From: JAYZQT01 sp036136335
GTDB taxonomy: Bacteria; Pseudomonadota; Alphaproteobacteria; MPNO01; UBA830
DNA: 64,000 nt
Assembly (NCBI GenBank): GCA_036136335.1
Contig: JAYZQT010000030.1
Location: forward strand, 5,263 to 69,262
Direction: 5' to 3'
Shown: positions 1 to 9,125 of the stretch, piece by piece
How positions within the stretch are numbered: the stretch's first letter is position 1
Layout of the letters: every line of letters begins with the position of its first letter
The notes under the pieces: generated by a model
What the model saw: only the letters and a program-made list of their open reading frames with translations
Told to the model about the DNA's origin: nothing
The model's database searches: none
Position numbers and translations under genes: made by a program

Positions 1-929
1 TGCATCGTTATCCGGACGGGGACTCTGTGGAACTACGACACGCAATCGGCAAACGGACCGGCCTTGACTCAAACCGGATCGTCTGCGGTGCTGGATCAGA
101 CGAATTACTTGGCTTGCTAGCCAAGGCCTACGCCGGGCCCGGCGATGAAGTTTTGTTCGGTGAGCACGCGTTCGTAATGTATCCGCTATTTGCACTCGCA
201 GCAGGGGCTACCCCCGTGAAAGCACCGGAAACCGCCTACACTGTCTCGGTGGATGCGATACTGGACAACGTAACACAATCTACACGGATCGTTTACATTG
301 CGAATCCAAACAATCCCACGGGCACAATGGTATCGAGGGACGAAATGACGCGCATGCGGGCCAGTTTGCGCGATAACATCCTCTTAGTGATCGATGCCGC
401 TTACGCCGAATATGTCACTCGCGACGACTACTCTCCCGGTATTGAACTTGTTGACGCCGGTGCAAACGTTGTTATGACCCGCACATTTTCAAAGATTCAT
501 GCGCTCGGCGGGGTTCGTTTGGGTTGGGCGTATTGTCCAGACGTAATCGTCGATGTGCTCAATCGAATAAGGCCACCGTTCAATGTAACAAGCGCAGCGC
601 AAGCAGCCGGTATCGCTTCTATGAACGACATTGATTTTCTCAATCGCTCGCGCGATCACAATACATCGTGGCAGTCTTGGCTTACAGATCGGTTGGCTGA
701 GTTAGAGCTCAATGTAGTACCTGGTGTTGGCAACTTCGTTTTGGCCCGCTTTCCAGATAATCTTATTCACTCGGCAGAGGCCGCAATAAAATTTCTCGGA
801 TCACGGGGTATAATCGCTCGAGGTACAGGCAGTGCGGGTATCCCGGACGGCCTCCGCATAACCGTGGGCCTAGAAGAGGAAATGCGTGCGACGGCTGCGG
901 CCATTAGCGATTTTATGGAAATGTCATGA
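1..929 (+). CDS. hisC: Histidinol-phosphate aminotransferase (5' truncated by window edge)
   Basis: A PLP-dependent fold-type I aminotransferase that converts imidazole-acetol phosphate to histidinol phosphate; in many alphaproteobacteria the same enzyme also transaminates aromatic keto acids. The frame is open to the left edge (HRYPDGDSVELR before the first possible internal GTG at 27), so the true start lies upstream; about 308 codons are visible. Visible motifs are GAGSDELL, the substrate and cofactor segment NPNNPTGT, and the Schiff-base lysine in TFSKIHALGG, encoded at about 492-494. The stop overlaps tyrA by 4 bp (ATGA), so the two are translationally coupled, which fits a shared aromatic amino acid role. 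A dedicated aromatic aminotransferase is the main alternative. Confidence 0.9.
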   Translation, partial: HRYPDGDSVELRHAIGKRTGLDSNRIVCGAGSDELLGLLAKAYAGPGDEVLFGEHAFVMYPLFALAAGATPVKAPETAYTVSVDAILDNVTQSTRIVYIANPNNPTGTMVSRDEMTRMRASLRDNILLVIDAAYAEYVTRDDYSPGIELVDAGANVVMTRTFSKIHALGGVRLGWAYCPDVIVDVLNRIRPPFNVTSAAQAAGIASMNDIDFLNRSRDHNTSWQSWLTDRLAELELNVVPGVGNFVLARFPDNLIHSAEAAIKFLGSRGIIARGTGSAGIPDGLRITVGLEEEMRATAAAISDFMEMS

Positions 930-1843
930 CAGAGCAACTTTTTAAACGGGTCGCGCTGATTGGTGTCGGCCTAATCGGATCATCAATCGCGCGGGTTATC
1001 CGTCGGGACAAACTAGCCGGGTCAATAATTTCCTGCGCGCGCACAAACCAAACGCTCGACGCAGTCCGCCGACTCGGACTCGCAGACGAAACAACCAAAG
1101 ATCCTGCGGAAGCCGCCTGCGACGCCGACCTAGTGATCATCTGTACACCTGTATCAACTTATGGCGCCATCGCAAAAACGATGGCGCCAGCACTTAAGAA
1201 GGGAGCAATCATAAGTGATGTGGGATCGGTGAAGGTGGCTGCGATTGAGGCCGTTACGCCGCATCTACCCGCTGGTGTCCATTTCATACCGGGGCATCCC
1301 ATTGCGGGAACCGAAAACTCTGGTCCCGAGTCAGGTTTTGACACTCTTTTCGAAGGTCGCTGGTTCCTCATTACACCGCCGCCGGGTACGGATCAGGTCG
1401 CAATAGATAAAATTGCGGAACTGTGGAAGCGTGCCGGAAGCAAAATTGACTATCTTGAGCCTAAGCATCACGACCAAGTTCTCGCGATCACATCCCACCT
1501 GCCCCACCTGATAGCATACACAATCGTAGGCACCGCAACTGACCTAGAGGACCATATCAAGTCAGAAGTGGTAAAATATTCAGCGTCGGGCTTTCGAGAC
1601 TTTACCCGCATCGCTGCATCGGACCCTGTGATGTGGAGAGATATTTTTATCGCTAATCGTGAAGCGGTTCTCGAGATGCTGGGGAGGTTGTCCGAAGACT
1701 TGGCAGGTTTGCAGCGCGCAATTCGGATGGGTGACGGCGACACGCTAGAAGCACTGTTTAGGCGCACCCGCGAAATCCGTCGAGGCGTTGTTGAAGCGGG
1801 GCAGCACATCCCACCGGTTCCAGAAGAGGAGCCAGCCTCTTAG
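926..1843 (+). CDS. tyrA: Prephenate/arogenate dehydrogenase
   Basis: Oxidative decarboxylation step of tyrosine synthesis, NAD(P)-dependent, 305 aa. The N-terminal Rossmann motif GVGLIGSS is at residues 13-20. The conserved GHPIAGTENSG segment around residue 120 is typical of TyrA, and it is followed by the helical dimerisation domain with SHLPHL. There is no chorismate mutase or ACT domain, as is common in alphaproteobacteria. It starts on the ATG overlapping the hisC stop. The hisC-tyrA pair could supply both the dehydrogenase and transamination steps; the sequence alone does not decide between prephenate and arogenate as substrate. Confidence 0.92.
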   Translation: MTEQLFKRVALIGVGLIGSSIARVIRRDKLAGSIISCARTNQTLDAVRRLGLADETTKDPAEAACDADLVIICTPVSTYGAIAKTMAPALKKGAIISDVGSVKVAAIEAVTPHLPAGVHFIPGHPIAGTENSGPESGFDTLFEGRWFLITPPPGTDQVAIDKIAELWKRAGSKIDYLEPKHHDQVLAITSHLPHLIAYTIVGTATDLEDHIKSEVVKYSASGFRDFTRIAASDPVMWRDIFIANREAVLEMLGRLSEDLAGLQRAIRMGDGDTLEALFRRTREIRRGVVEAGQHIPPVPEEEPAS

Positions 1844-1858
1844 GCCAGCGGAGCTGAT

Positions 1859-2878
1859 TTATTTCCATTGCAAAGGGCGGAACTTTAGAACTTGAACCGG
1901 CCCAAGATACAATCGACTTTTCTGAATTCTGAGTGGAAGGCTAACGCTTTTGCCACCGGATGTTAAGGCTCGGTTTGCAAACTTAATGGCAAAAGCTGTC
2001 CGCGCATCGATAACTCCCGCCGCGCTCAGCGCCTCCGTGGCAGGATCAATCCCATCGATCTGTGCGGTCATCGCACCTTGGGGCTGAAGCATTTCATCAA
2101 AAGAAAAGGTTCCCTCGGCGCGCAGTGACAGGGGCTTCCAGTCAATATCAAACGTTTTTATTTCCAGCGTTCCACCATTATCTCGCCAAGACTCTAGTGC
2201 CGCTGTCCAACCACCTCGAAACGGAATATCATCAATAGTCATCACATCTAATGATATTTTGGGAATTTTATTTCCAAGTGGTGAACGCCAAGCCTTTGGT
2301 AAAACCACTTGCCTAACTTCGGTTTGCACGCGAACGCCACGTCCGAGAGCATTGTCGTTCTCTTCCTTGAATACATTAGACCGGACGCGAGCCTTTATAA
2401 ATTCCGCCTTCAATTCATTTTCGTCGGGAAATGCCAACTTGATCCCGCCTAGGTACAGAGCTGCTTTTTGGAATTGTCCCGAGGCAAAATCAACATTCAA
2501 TTTTGCCTGGTTTAACTGCAAAGACCGCTTACCATTCGGTAGGTTTATAACGTGAACGCCCGGACCCGTGATTGCCACCCTTCCTAAAGCCCAGGGTCTG
2601 GTCGACGCCTTAACGTTTGGCAGAGCCCACCGCAATTTATTATTTCGGCTAGTAAGCTTCGGTTCATCAAAACTAACCGTGATGAGAAACGGAAACCCCG
2701 AGATGTTTTGTTTTCCAAGAGATACATCCCAACCATGTGCCCTCTGCTCAATGGCCCACCGTTTGATGCCGTCCTGAACGCGACTCATCACGGAATACCA
2801 AAAGAGAGAATAACCCATCGCAAGCACGGCCATGAGGCCGCCGGAAATTATAAGGATTCTGGAAGACCACCGGGTCAT
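1859..2878 (-). CDS. DUF2125 domain envelope protein
   Basis: 339 aa with one N-terminal hydrophobic segment (about residues 8-30), so it is probably an inner-membrane-anchored periplasmic protein. The rest is beta-rich and polar, with the DUF2125-type sequence GWDVSLGKQNISGFPF near residues 49-64. Function is not established. The gene is convergent with tyrA (15 bp between stops). DUF2125 genes beside hisC-tyrA recur in alphaproteobacteria (recalled, not checked). AsmA-like or lipid-transfer-like roles are possible from the beta-rich, single-anchor layout, but nothing visible proves this. Confidence 0.75.
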   Translation of the reverse strand: MTRWSSRILIISGGLMAVLAMGYSLFWYSVMSRVQDGIKRWAIEQRAHGWDVSLGKQNISGFPFLITVSFDEPKLTSRNNKLRWALPNVKASTRPWALGRVAITGPGVHVINLPNGKRSLQLNQAKLNVDFASGQFQKAALYLGGIKLAFPDENELKAEFIKARVRSNVFKEENDNALGRGVRVQTEVRQVVLPKAWRSPLGNKIPKISLDVMTIDDIPFRGGWTAALESWRDNGGTLEIKTFDIDWKPLSLRAEGTFSFDEMLQPQGAMTAQIDGIDPATEALSAAGVIDARTAFAIKFANRALTSGGKSVSLPLRIQKSRLYLGPVQVLKFRPLQWK

Positions 2879-3018
2879 AAAAGCGATATAACCCGAGCAT
2901 AGGGCAAAGTCGATTCTTGCTCTTATTTCAGTGGAAGCAGGCTGAATGCTGAGACTGGCAGAAGCTACCCATAAAACGTGGCTGGCTTTTTGTTCATTGC
3001 GCCAGTATCAAAAGTGAA

Positions 3019-3921
3019 ATGATCCCCAGTCCCCCATTAAAAACAGCCATCAGCCCAATTCTTTTTACTGCGCTCGCAACGCTGTTCATATTTCTTTGGG
3101 CGAGTGGATTTGTTGCCGCCAAGTATGGTTTGCCATATGCGGAGCCGTTTACGTTGTTAGCCGCTCGTTTTCTGGTGGGCTCAGTTATTCTAGTACCCGC
3201 GTGTTTCTTTTTGAAAGCTCAATGGCCTAAAACAAGGCATGCCATCATCCACATCTTGGTTGCAGGATTTGGCGTGCAGACTCTGTATTTGATTGGTGTG
3301 TATTACGGAATCTGGCTCGGAATCTCGACCGGTGTCGCCGCGCTGGTTGTCGGCCTGCAGCCTTTATTGACAGGTGTTTTCGCCGGGTTTGTCCTGAGAG
3401 AAACCGTTACCCGAGGAAATTGGGTTGGGTTAGCTCTAGGATTTATAGGTCTGGCGTTAGTTGTCTGGGACCGGGTGTTGTCGCCAACCGACGCGTTTTG
3501 GGGGATTGGCCTTCTATTTATTGGACTAATTGGGATAACTCTGGGCACCCTTTACCAAAAAAAGTTCTGTGGTCCCTTCGACGTTCGATGCGGGGTGGCA
3601 CTTCAGAATGTCATGTCTTGTATCGTCATGCTAGCACTCGCAGCAACTTTCGAGAAGATGAAAGTTGACTGGACGCGGGAGTTTATTTTTGCCGTTCTAT
3701 GGTCTGCCATTGCCCTATCTGTTGTTGGAATCTGCCTATACTACTGGCTCGTTCAACGGGGCGCCGCAGCACGCATTACCAGCTTAATTTATCTCAGTCC
3801 CCCGACAACCGCAGTAATGGGTTGGGCCATGTTCGGTGAAATACTTTCCTGGCGGGCAATCACTGGGCTATTTATTGCAATGGTCGGCGTAGCATTAGCG
3901 GTGAAAAAAAATGATCAGTGA
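3019..3921 (+). CDS. EamA/DMT family transporter
   Basis: 300 aa and strongly hydrophobic, with about ten predicted membrane segments and two EamA repeats. The N-terminal FLWASGFVAAKYGLPYAEP and late SLIYLSPPTTAVMGW segments are typical of drug/metabolite transporters. Substrate cannot be read from sequence; family members often export amino acids or metabolites. Its 3' end overlaps the next DMT gene by 11 bp, and the two proteins are clear paralogues, aligning over motifs such as LYQKKFC. They may act as separate exporters or as a pair. The start is the first ATG, with AAAAGTGAA upstream as a weak ribosome binding site. Confidence 0.85.
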   Translation: MIPSPPLKTAISPILFTALATLFIFLWASGFVAAKYGLPYAEPFTLLAARFLVGSVILVPACFFLKAQWPKTRHAIIHILVAGFGVQTLYLIGVYYGIWLGISTGVAALVVGLQPLLTGVFAGFVLRETVTRGNWVGLALGFIGLALVVWDRVLSPTDAFWGIGLLFIGLIGITLGTLYQKKFCGPFDVRCGVALQNVMSCIVMLALAATFEKMKVDWTREFIFAVLWSAIALSVVGICLYYWLVQRGAAARITSLIYLSPPTTAVMGWAMFGEILSWRAITGLFIAMVGVALAVKKNDQ

Positions 3922-4795
3922 ACGATCAACGCTGCTTCGCGTCGCACCTTTTGTATTTATTCTGGCCTGGTCATCGGGTTTTCCGATTACACGCTGGGGT
4001 CTGGAGTACGCGGAGCCGTTCACGATCCTGTGGATCCGTTCAGCCGCGGTTGTTGCGGTTGTCGGCGCATATACTTTGGCCATTCGGGTGCCATGGCCGG
4101 GCGGGAAAGAGTTGGCGCATATTGCAGTGGTCGGCGTCACCTTACAGTGCCTTTATCTGGGCTCCATGTTCATGGCTCTCGAAAACAATGTTAGCCAAGG
4201 CGTTGCAGCACTTATCGCAGGCATGCAACCGTTGCTCACGGCTGCGGTCGTAGGTATTGCATTAGGAGAACAGATCAATCGCATCCAATGGATAGGTTTT
4301 GCACTTGGCTTTTTTGGGCTTTTCGTGGTGCTTTCTGAACGGCTAGGGATTGGCGCGGCAACAACCACGGGATTTATTTTCTCCGCAGTCACCCCTCTTT
4401 TCATTACCGCGGCGTCTCTTTATCAAAAAAAATTCTGCGCTAATTCTGATTTGCGTATTGTCATGATCGTGCAGCAAACGGCGGCTGGAATTTGCAATTT
4501 CTTGATCGCCATGGCCGTCGAAACTGGTGAAATCGGCTGGAGTCTGGACATCGTCTTTGTATGGGCTTGGCTCGTTTTCGTTCTGACTATAGGCGCGACC
4601 AACCTATATTACCTCATGTTGCGATACGGGAAAGCGGCGCGTGTATCCAGTCTGTTTTACCTTACCCCACCAACGACAATGCTATTGGGCTGGATAACCT
4701 ATGGTGAAACGATGGGATTTGCGGCGTTAATTGGATGTGCCTTATCGGTAACGGGTGTGTTTCTCGTGACACGGTCGCCCAGAAATCTCGCATGA
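3911..4795 (+). CDS. EamA/DMT family transporter (paralogue of preceding gene)
   Basis: 294 aa, again about ten membrane segments in two EamA repeats. Shared landmarks with the upstream gene include LAWSSGFPITRWGLEYAEPF near the N terminus, SLYQKKFC near the middle and SSLFYLTPPTTMLLGW near the C terminus. It overlaps the upstream gene by 11 bp and the downstream ChaC-like gene by 4 bp (ATGA), indicating one transcript. Substrate is unknown. Coupling to a glutathione-degrading enzyme may hint at amino acid or peptide export, but that is inference only. Confidence 0.85.
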   Translation: MISERSTLLRVAPFVFILAWSSGFPITRWGLEYAEPFTILWIRSAAVVAVVGAYTLAIRVPWPGGKELAHIAVVGVTLQCLYLGSMFMALENNVSQGVAALIAGMQPLLTAAVVGIALGEQINRIQWIGFALGFFGLFVVLSERLGIGAATTTGFIFSAVTPLFITAASLYQKKFCANSDLRIVMIVQQTAAGICNFLIAMAVETGEIGWSLDIVFVWAWLVFVLTIGATNLYYLMLRYGKAARVSSLFYLTPPTTMLLGWITYGETMGFAALIGCALSVTGVFLVTRSPRNLA

Positions 4796-5358
4796 CCTAT
4801 TTTCGTCGGCTGAATATCAAAAACCGCAATGGTTTATGGATATTCGCTTATGGCTCATTAATGTGGGACCCACCTTTTCAGCCAACAGCAACCAAACTGG
4901 CTCGCCTGTATGGTTATCACCGCTCATTCTGCGTCAGGTCCGAAACCTATCGTGGAACACCCGATAGGCCCGGTCTCTCGCTTGGCCTCGATCGAGGAGG
5001 GTCATGTACAGGACTAGCCCTACGCATAGGGCCAACAAAACAGGGGCGGGCAATTGATGAAATTAATAAGCGGGAGATAGTAAACGACCAAATTTACTTA
5101 TATCGCCGCATGAAACTGCACTTGCCGACCGGACGAGTGGTAGGATACGCACTCATTGTTAACCGCAACGATCCGGCCTACGAGGGAAGTTTATCCTTTG
5201 AAGAAACCGCTCGCCGGATCGCTTCCTGCTCAGGAACCCGCGGATCAAACATCGATTATCTTTCCAATGTTATTTCACGCTTGGAGGGGTTGCGAATTTC
5301 AGAGAAACGGCTTCGCGCACTTCTCCTGCGGACCGAGGAGATAGCCAAAACCGGCTAA
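4792..5358 (+). CDS. ChaC-like gamma-glutamylcyclotransferase
   Basis: 188 aa. ChaC-type enzymes release 5-oxoproline from gamma-glutamyl compounds, mainly glutathione. Visible features are the substrate-binding FAYGSLMW motif (residues 18-25), the following WDPPF and FCVRS segments, and the GLSLGLDRGGSC loop. The start is the ATG at 4792, which overlaps the stop of the DMT gene (ATGA); a longer reading beginning at 4735 would run inside that gene and has no family support. Overlap with two DMT transporters suggests co-expression. Confidence 0.85.
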   Translation: MTYFRRLNIKNRNGLWIFAYGSLMWDPPFQPTATKLARLYGYHRSFCVRSETYRGTPDRPGLSLGLDRGGSCTGLALRIGPTKQGRAIDEINKREIVNDQIYLYRRMKLHLPTGRVVGYALIVNRNDPAYEGSLSFEETARRIASCSGTRGSNIDYLSNVISRLEGLRISEKRLRALLLRTEEIAKTG

Positions 5359-5422
5359 TCCCGTTGGCAGAAGCCACCTAACGCGTTAAGAGAACCGATA
5401 GCAAATATAAAGGAGCTTCTTT

Positions 5423-6265
5423 GTGAAGTTGATAAGCTACCGGCACTCCGGGCGCGAAGGGTACGGAGTAGTAAAGGATACCGGCATAGTAGACATGACC
5501 GTCCGCCTAGATTATCCGAACCTCAAGCTCGCCATCGCAGGCCTTTCTGTCGGCAAAATGGAAACACTAGCATCATCCGCTGATCCCGACGTTTCGCTCG
5601 ACGAGATCGAGTACATGTTCCCCATCACCACGCCAGAAAAGATATTCTGTATAGGGAGAAATTATCGTGCTTATCACGAGGTCATAGAAGACGGAGGGCC
5701 TGAATGGCCGAGTATCTTTCCCCGACTCGCATCGGGTTTTGCACCCCACCGTGCTCCAATTATTCGACCAACCGTCTCCGAACAACTCGACTATGAAGGT
5801 GAACTTGGAGTGATAATCGGAAAATCCGGACGACATATCCCAGAAGAAGTGGCCCTCGATTATGTTGCGGGATACTCAATTATAAATGAGGGCAGCGTGA
5901 GAGACTGGCAATCGAAGGGTACGCAAAATTGCCCAGGTAAGAATTTTCACCAATCAGGTGCAATCGGGCCCTGGATGGTGACGCGAGACGAAATAGAGAA
6001 CCTTGACGCATTACGCATAAAGACTGTTGTTGATGGTAAAACCCGACAAGATGGTGGTACCGATATGATGATTTTTAAAATTCCGTACCTTATTTCGCAT
6101 ATATCAAAATTTACCTGGCTTGAAACAGGTGACATGATCTCAACGGGCTCCCCCGGCGGCAGTGCCGTCGAAAGCACGCCACCAAAATGGCTGCGCATTG
6201 GTGAACAAATAAGTGTTTCAATTTCATCTATCGGAACGCTTACCAACAACGTGGAAGCAGAATAG
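5423..6265 (+). CDS. Fumarylacetoacetate hydrolase (FAH) family protein
   Basis: 280 aa with the standard layout: a small N-terminal domain (residues 1-70) and the FAH catalytic domain. CIGRNYRAYHEV opens the catalytic domain, and DYEGELGVIIG carries the acidic metal ligands. Members hydrolyse or isomerise diketo-acids, such as ureidoglycolate or 2-hydroxyhepta-dienedioate intermediates in aromatic or purine catabolism; the substrate cannot be named here. The start is GTG with a strong AAGGAG at 5410-5415, 7 bases upstream. The next gene is a clear paralogue 13 bp downstream. Confidence 0.85.
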   Translation: MKLISYRHSGREGYGVVKDTGIVDMTVRLDYPNLKLAIAGLSVGKMETLASSADPDVSLDEIEYMFPITTPEKIFCIGRNYRAYHEVIEDGGPEWPSIFPRLASGFAPHRAPIIRPTVSEQLDYEGELGVIIGKSGRHIPEEVALDYVAGYSIINEGSVRDWQSKGTQNCPGKNFHQSGAIGPWMVTRDEIENLDALRIKTVVDGKTRQDGGTDMMIFKIPYLISHISKFTWLETGDMISTGSPGGSAVESTPPKWLRIGEQISVSISSIGTLTNNVEAE

Positions 6266-6278
6266 AAAGAAACGGACA

Positions 6279-7124
6279 ATGAAACTCGTTAGTTTCACTA
6301 TCGGAAACCATCAGGGCTACGGTGCTATTACCGACCAAGGGGTAATAGAATTGACTGGTCAACTATCGGAAGGTCAACGAAATCTTCGTGCACTTTTAGA
6401 GACTGATGCCATCGATGAAGCCCGTGCCGCAGTCGAGGGCGCAATACCAGACTATACTCTAGACCAAATCACATTTGACCTGCCGATTCTTCAGCCTGAA
6501 AAAATTTACTGCGTGGGGCAGAACTATCGGGAACATATCCTTGAAATGGGATTCGAAATACCCACCTCACCAAGTATTTTTTCACGTTATGTACGCACTT
6601 TTGTGCCCCATAATGGTCAAATGACAATGCCGTCACATTCGTTGGACTTCGACTACGAAGGTGAAATGACGGTGGTGATAGGTCGCCCAGCGCGACACGT
6701 GTCAGAGTTAGATGCTCTGAGCTACGTGGCTGGCTATACCATCTGCAATGATGGCAGTGTCCGCGACTGGCAGAAGGCCGGGCCCCAGGTCGCGCCAGGA
6801 AAAAATTGGGAAGGGTCTGGTATGCTGGGTCCTTGGATCGTTACTGCGGACGAGGCAGGCGATCCTTCGGATATGTCCCTAAGAACGCGCGTGAACGGAG
6901 AGGTGCGCCAGCAGGCAAGTACCAGCGATCTCGTATTTTCAGCAGCCTATCTTGTCAGTTATATCTCAACGTTCATTACCTTGATGCCGGGCGATATGAT
7001 TACAACTGGATCCCCCGCTGGTGTTGCCGTTGGTTTTGATCCGCCCAAATGGCTCCTACCCGGTGACCAGGTTGAGATTGAAATCGACACAATCGGCGTG
7101 CTATCCGCAGTCGTTCAAAAATAA
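6279..7124 (+). CDS. Fumarylacetoacetate hydrolase (FAH) family protein, second paralogue
   Basis: 281 aa. Motifs match the upstream gene: CVGQNYREH, DFDYEGEMTVVIG with acidic metal ligands, and the C-terminal TGSPAGVAVGFDPPKWL loop. The start was set at the ATG at 6279, because its first residues (MKLVSFTIG) align with the start of the paralogue; an upstream in-frame start at 6213 would lie inside the previous gene. The pair looks like a tandem duplication that has since diverged, possibly giving two substrate specificities or a heteromer. Confidence 0.85.
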   Translation: MKLVSFTIGNHQGYGAITDQGVIELTGQLSEGQRNLRALLETDAIDEARAAVEGAIPDYTLDQITFDLPILQPEKIYCVGQNYREHILEMGFEIPTSPSIFSRYVRTFVPHNGQMTMPSHSLDFDYEGEMTVVIGRPARHVSELDALSYVAGYTICNDGSVRDWQKAGPQVAPGKNWEGSGMLGPWIVTADEAGDPSDMSLRTRVNGEVRQQASTSDLVFSAAYLVSYISTFITLMPGDMITTGSPAGVAVGFDPPKWLLPGDQVEIEIDTIGVLSAVVQK

Positions 7125-7490
7125 TATTAAACCGAAAACCGCCGCAAACTGTGATTCAACCTGTGGATAGATAGCAAAACCCGGCATAATTAGGTCAAAC
7201 CTCGTTAATGGACATTGGCAAACCTCAGGTATTTCTGATTTGGCCAATCCTACTAAAATCCATCGGCACCCAAACATACTGTATATTAGGGCAAGTGGCG
7301 AAATAACGATTTTTGGGTGTCAGATTTGCAAAACTTCAGTTTTCAAATTTGGCGAGAAAAATGACACAATTTGTTGGTTACCAAACATTCTAAGCAGGAA
7401 AACAATTCTCTATTTGAACAGGTCTACGTTCGTGTGTTGTTTTTCCAACATTGAGTTGGCACAGGGTTTTAATTCGACTTAAAAACCATA
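7125..7490. other. 366-bp AT-rich intergenic region
   Basis: This gap separates the FAH pair from the lysophospholipase-like gene and is visibly richer in A and T than its flanks. An 80-codon open frame at 7240-7482 has no convincing ribosome binding site or recognisable residues, so it is not called. A TGGCAC at 7458-7463 resembles half of a sigma-54 site but lacks the GC element. No terminator, repeat or RNA gene was recognised. Confidence 0.5.
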
Positions 7491-8396
7491 ATGCAAAAAA
7501 ATAGTGGTCAAATTTATTTTGAAACCTTCCCCGGAAACGGGAAAATCCGTGTAGGACATTGGCGGCCTGAAACGCCTGCAAATGGAACCGTCGTCCTTTT
7601 GCATGGTCGAACGGAGTTTATCGAAAAATACACAGAGACGATCATAGAGCTTATTCAACGTAGGTACGAGGTCTGGTCTATGGATTGGCGTGGACAGGGT
7701 TTGTCCCAAAAAACATTCACCAAGCCCCGAAAAGGTCATATAGATAAATTCGAAACATATTTACTGGACCTTGAGTTTTTCCTGAACAGAGTCATCAAAC
7801 CACAAGGCATACCACCCCTCCTTCTGGCTCACTCAATGGGAGGCCACATTGCGGCCAGGGCATTACTCGAGGGCCACACAAAATTTCGTGGATTAATTAT
7901 CACCTCCCCGATGTTTGACCTGCCCTTTAACTGCGCGAAAAAGAGTTGTGTCAAGCTGGCCGTGAGGTTGGGAAATATGGTCGGCATGGGCGAGAAGTTT
8001 GTGACAGGTACGGGAGAGTATAATTCTAAACGCATACATTTTGATGGAAACGCGCTAACCGGAGATCGAGCGCGCTTTGATGCTGTCCATCAAACAATTT
8101 CAAAACAGCCAAACCTAGCATTGGGCGGACCAACGTTCGGCTGGTTAGACGCCGCATTCCGCAGTATAAAATTATTAAAATCTATTCCACCACCTCCGAC
8201 TTACCCGTGTCCGGTTTTGGTGTGCACAGCGACGAGGGATACTGTGGTTTCTGTTGGCATGCAGGCCGAACTATGTGCCAAACACAAATGGCAACAGGTG
8301 CATTTCCCAAATGCTCGCCACGAATTATTACAGGAAACAGACCCAATTCGAAACCATTTCTGGAAAACTTTTGACCAATTTACTGCTTGTATCTAA
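7491..8396 (+). CDS. Alpha/beta hydrolase, lysophospholipase / monoacylglycerol lipase-like
   Basis: 301 aa serine hydrolase of the PldB / monoglyceride lipase type. It shows the oxyanion strand LLHGRTEFIEKY (residues 36-47), the SMDWRGQG turn, the nucleophile elbow AHSMGGH with Ser115, an acid region near TATRDTV and a C-terminal histidine in NARHELL. It likely acts on lysophospholipids or monoacylglycerols at the membrane. It is convergent with plsC and shares 4 bp at the stops, so a lipid turnover enzyme faces a lipid synthesis enzyme. There is no strong ribosome binding site before the ATG. Confidence 0.82.
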   Translation: MQKNSGQIYFETFPGNGKIRVGHWRPETPANGTVVLLHGRTEFIEKYTETIIELIQRRYEVWSMDWRGQGLSQKTFTKPRKGHIDKFETYLLDLEFFLNRVIKPQGIPPLLLAHSMGGHIAARALLEGHTKFRGLIITSPMFDLPFNCAKKSCVKLAVRLGNMVGMGEKFVTGTGEYNSKRIHFDGNALTGDRARFDAVHQTISKQPNLALGGPTFGWLDAAFRSIKLLKSIPPPPTYPCPVLVCTATRDTVVSVGMQAELCAKHKWQQVHFPNARHELLQETDPIRNHFWKTFDQFTACI

Positions 8397-9112
8397 TGGC
8401 CACGTGCTTCCCTAAGCAACCGCTGGTTACCGCTATGTATTCGTTGAGTCAGCAAGGTATCGAAGGTAGAGCCGTCACAACCAGGAACGATGGGTTCCTG
8501 AAACTCAACAATTATAACACCCGGCTTCTTGATAAAACTCCGCCGTCCCCAGAAATACCCCGAGTTCAAAGCAACGGGAACGACAGGGACTCCGCAACGA
8601 CGATATAGCGCTTTGATCCCGGATTTCAGCGGCGCGATCTCGTCAGGTGCCGACCGCGTTCCACCTGGAAAAATTATGACAGATTGGCCATTTTCCAAAC
8701 GTTCTTTTACCTTTCGGATCATTCGACGCACTGCCCCGGCCCCAGCGGAGCGGTCTATCGCAATCATTTTAAGGCGCCGAGCGTAAGCTGCAAACATGGG
8801 CACCCGGTAGAGTTCTTTTTTCAAAACATACGCCGGATCGTCCGTGATCGCATAAAATGCTATGGTATCCCAAGCAGACTGATGGGCAGAGGCAATAATG
8901 AACGGTCCGTCGGGTAATAACGACTGCCCACGAAACTCGAATTCGAGTTTGAGCAGTCTTCGCTGGAGGCCAAAGATACTGAAAACCCACAACCTAACGG
9001 CCTTAACCAGCAGATGACGTGGCATCAAAAGTACGGGCAGAAGTGCTATTAATACAACAATAGTCCAGCAGAATAACACCAGATTGAAAATCAGAGACCG
9101 AAAAAAAATCAC
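8393..9112 (-). CDS. plsC: 1-acyl-sn-glycerol-3-phosphate acyltransferase
   Basis: 239 aa membrane acyltransferase converting lysophosphatidic acid to phosphatidic acid. Visible features are an N-terminal hydrophobic segment (residues 5-32), the catalytic HX4D box HQSAWD near residue 77, and the substrate-binding FPGGTRSAPDE segment near residue 150. The start is GTG at 9112. It follows ydcF by 13 bp and belongs to the ftsE-ftsX-ydcF-plsC transcript, an arrangement recalled as common in alphaproteobacteria. Confidence 0.88.
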   Translation of the reverse strand: MIFFRSLIFNLVLFCWTIVVLIALLPVLLMPRHLLVKAVRLWVFSIFGLQRRLLKLEFEFRGQSLLPDGPFIIASAHQSAWDTIAFYAITDDPAYVLKKELYRVPMFAAYARRLKMIAIDRSAGAGAVRRMIRKVKERLENGQSVIIFPGGTRSAPDEIAPLKSGIKALYRRCGVPVVPVALNSGYFWGRRSFIKKPGVIIVEFQEPIVPGCDGSTFDTLLTQRIHSGNQRLLREARGH

Positions 9113-9125
9113 CCGGGTTTTGCTT

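Noticed and set aside
7458..7475. Sigma-54-like site (TGGCAC)
   Set aside because: The -12 GC element is missing (TTTTA instead of TTGC), and no enhancer-binding regulator is nearby.
7240..7482. 80-codon open frame in the AT-rich gap
   Set aside because: No ribosome binding site, no recognisable residues or membrane pattern, and it fills an AT-rich spacer.
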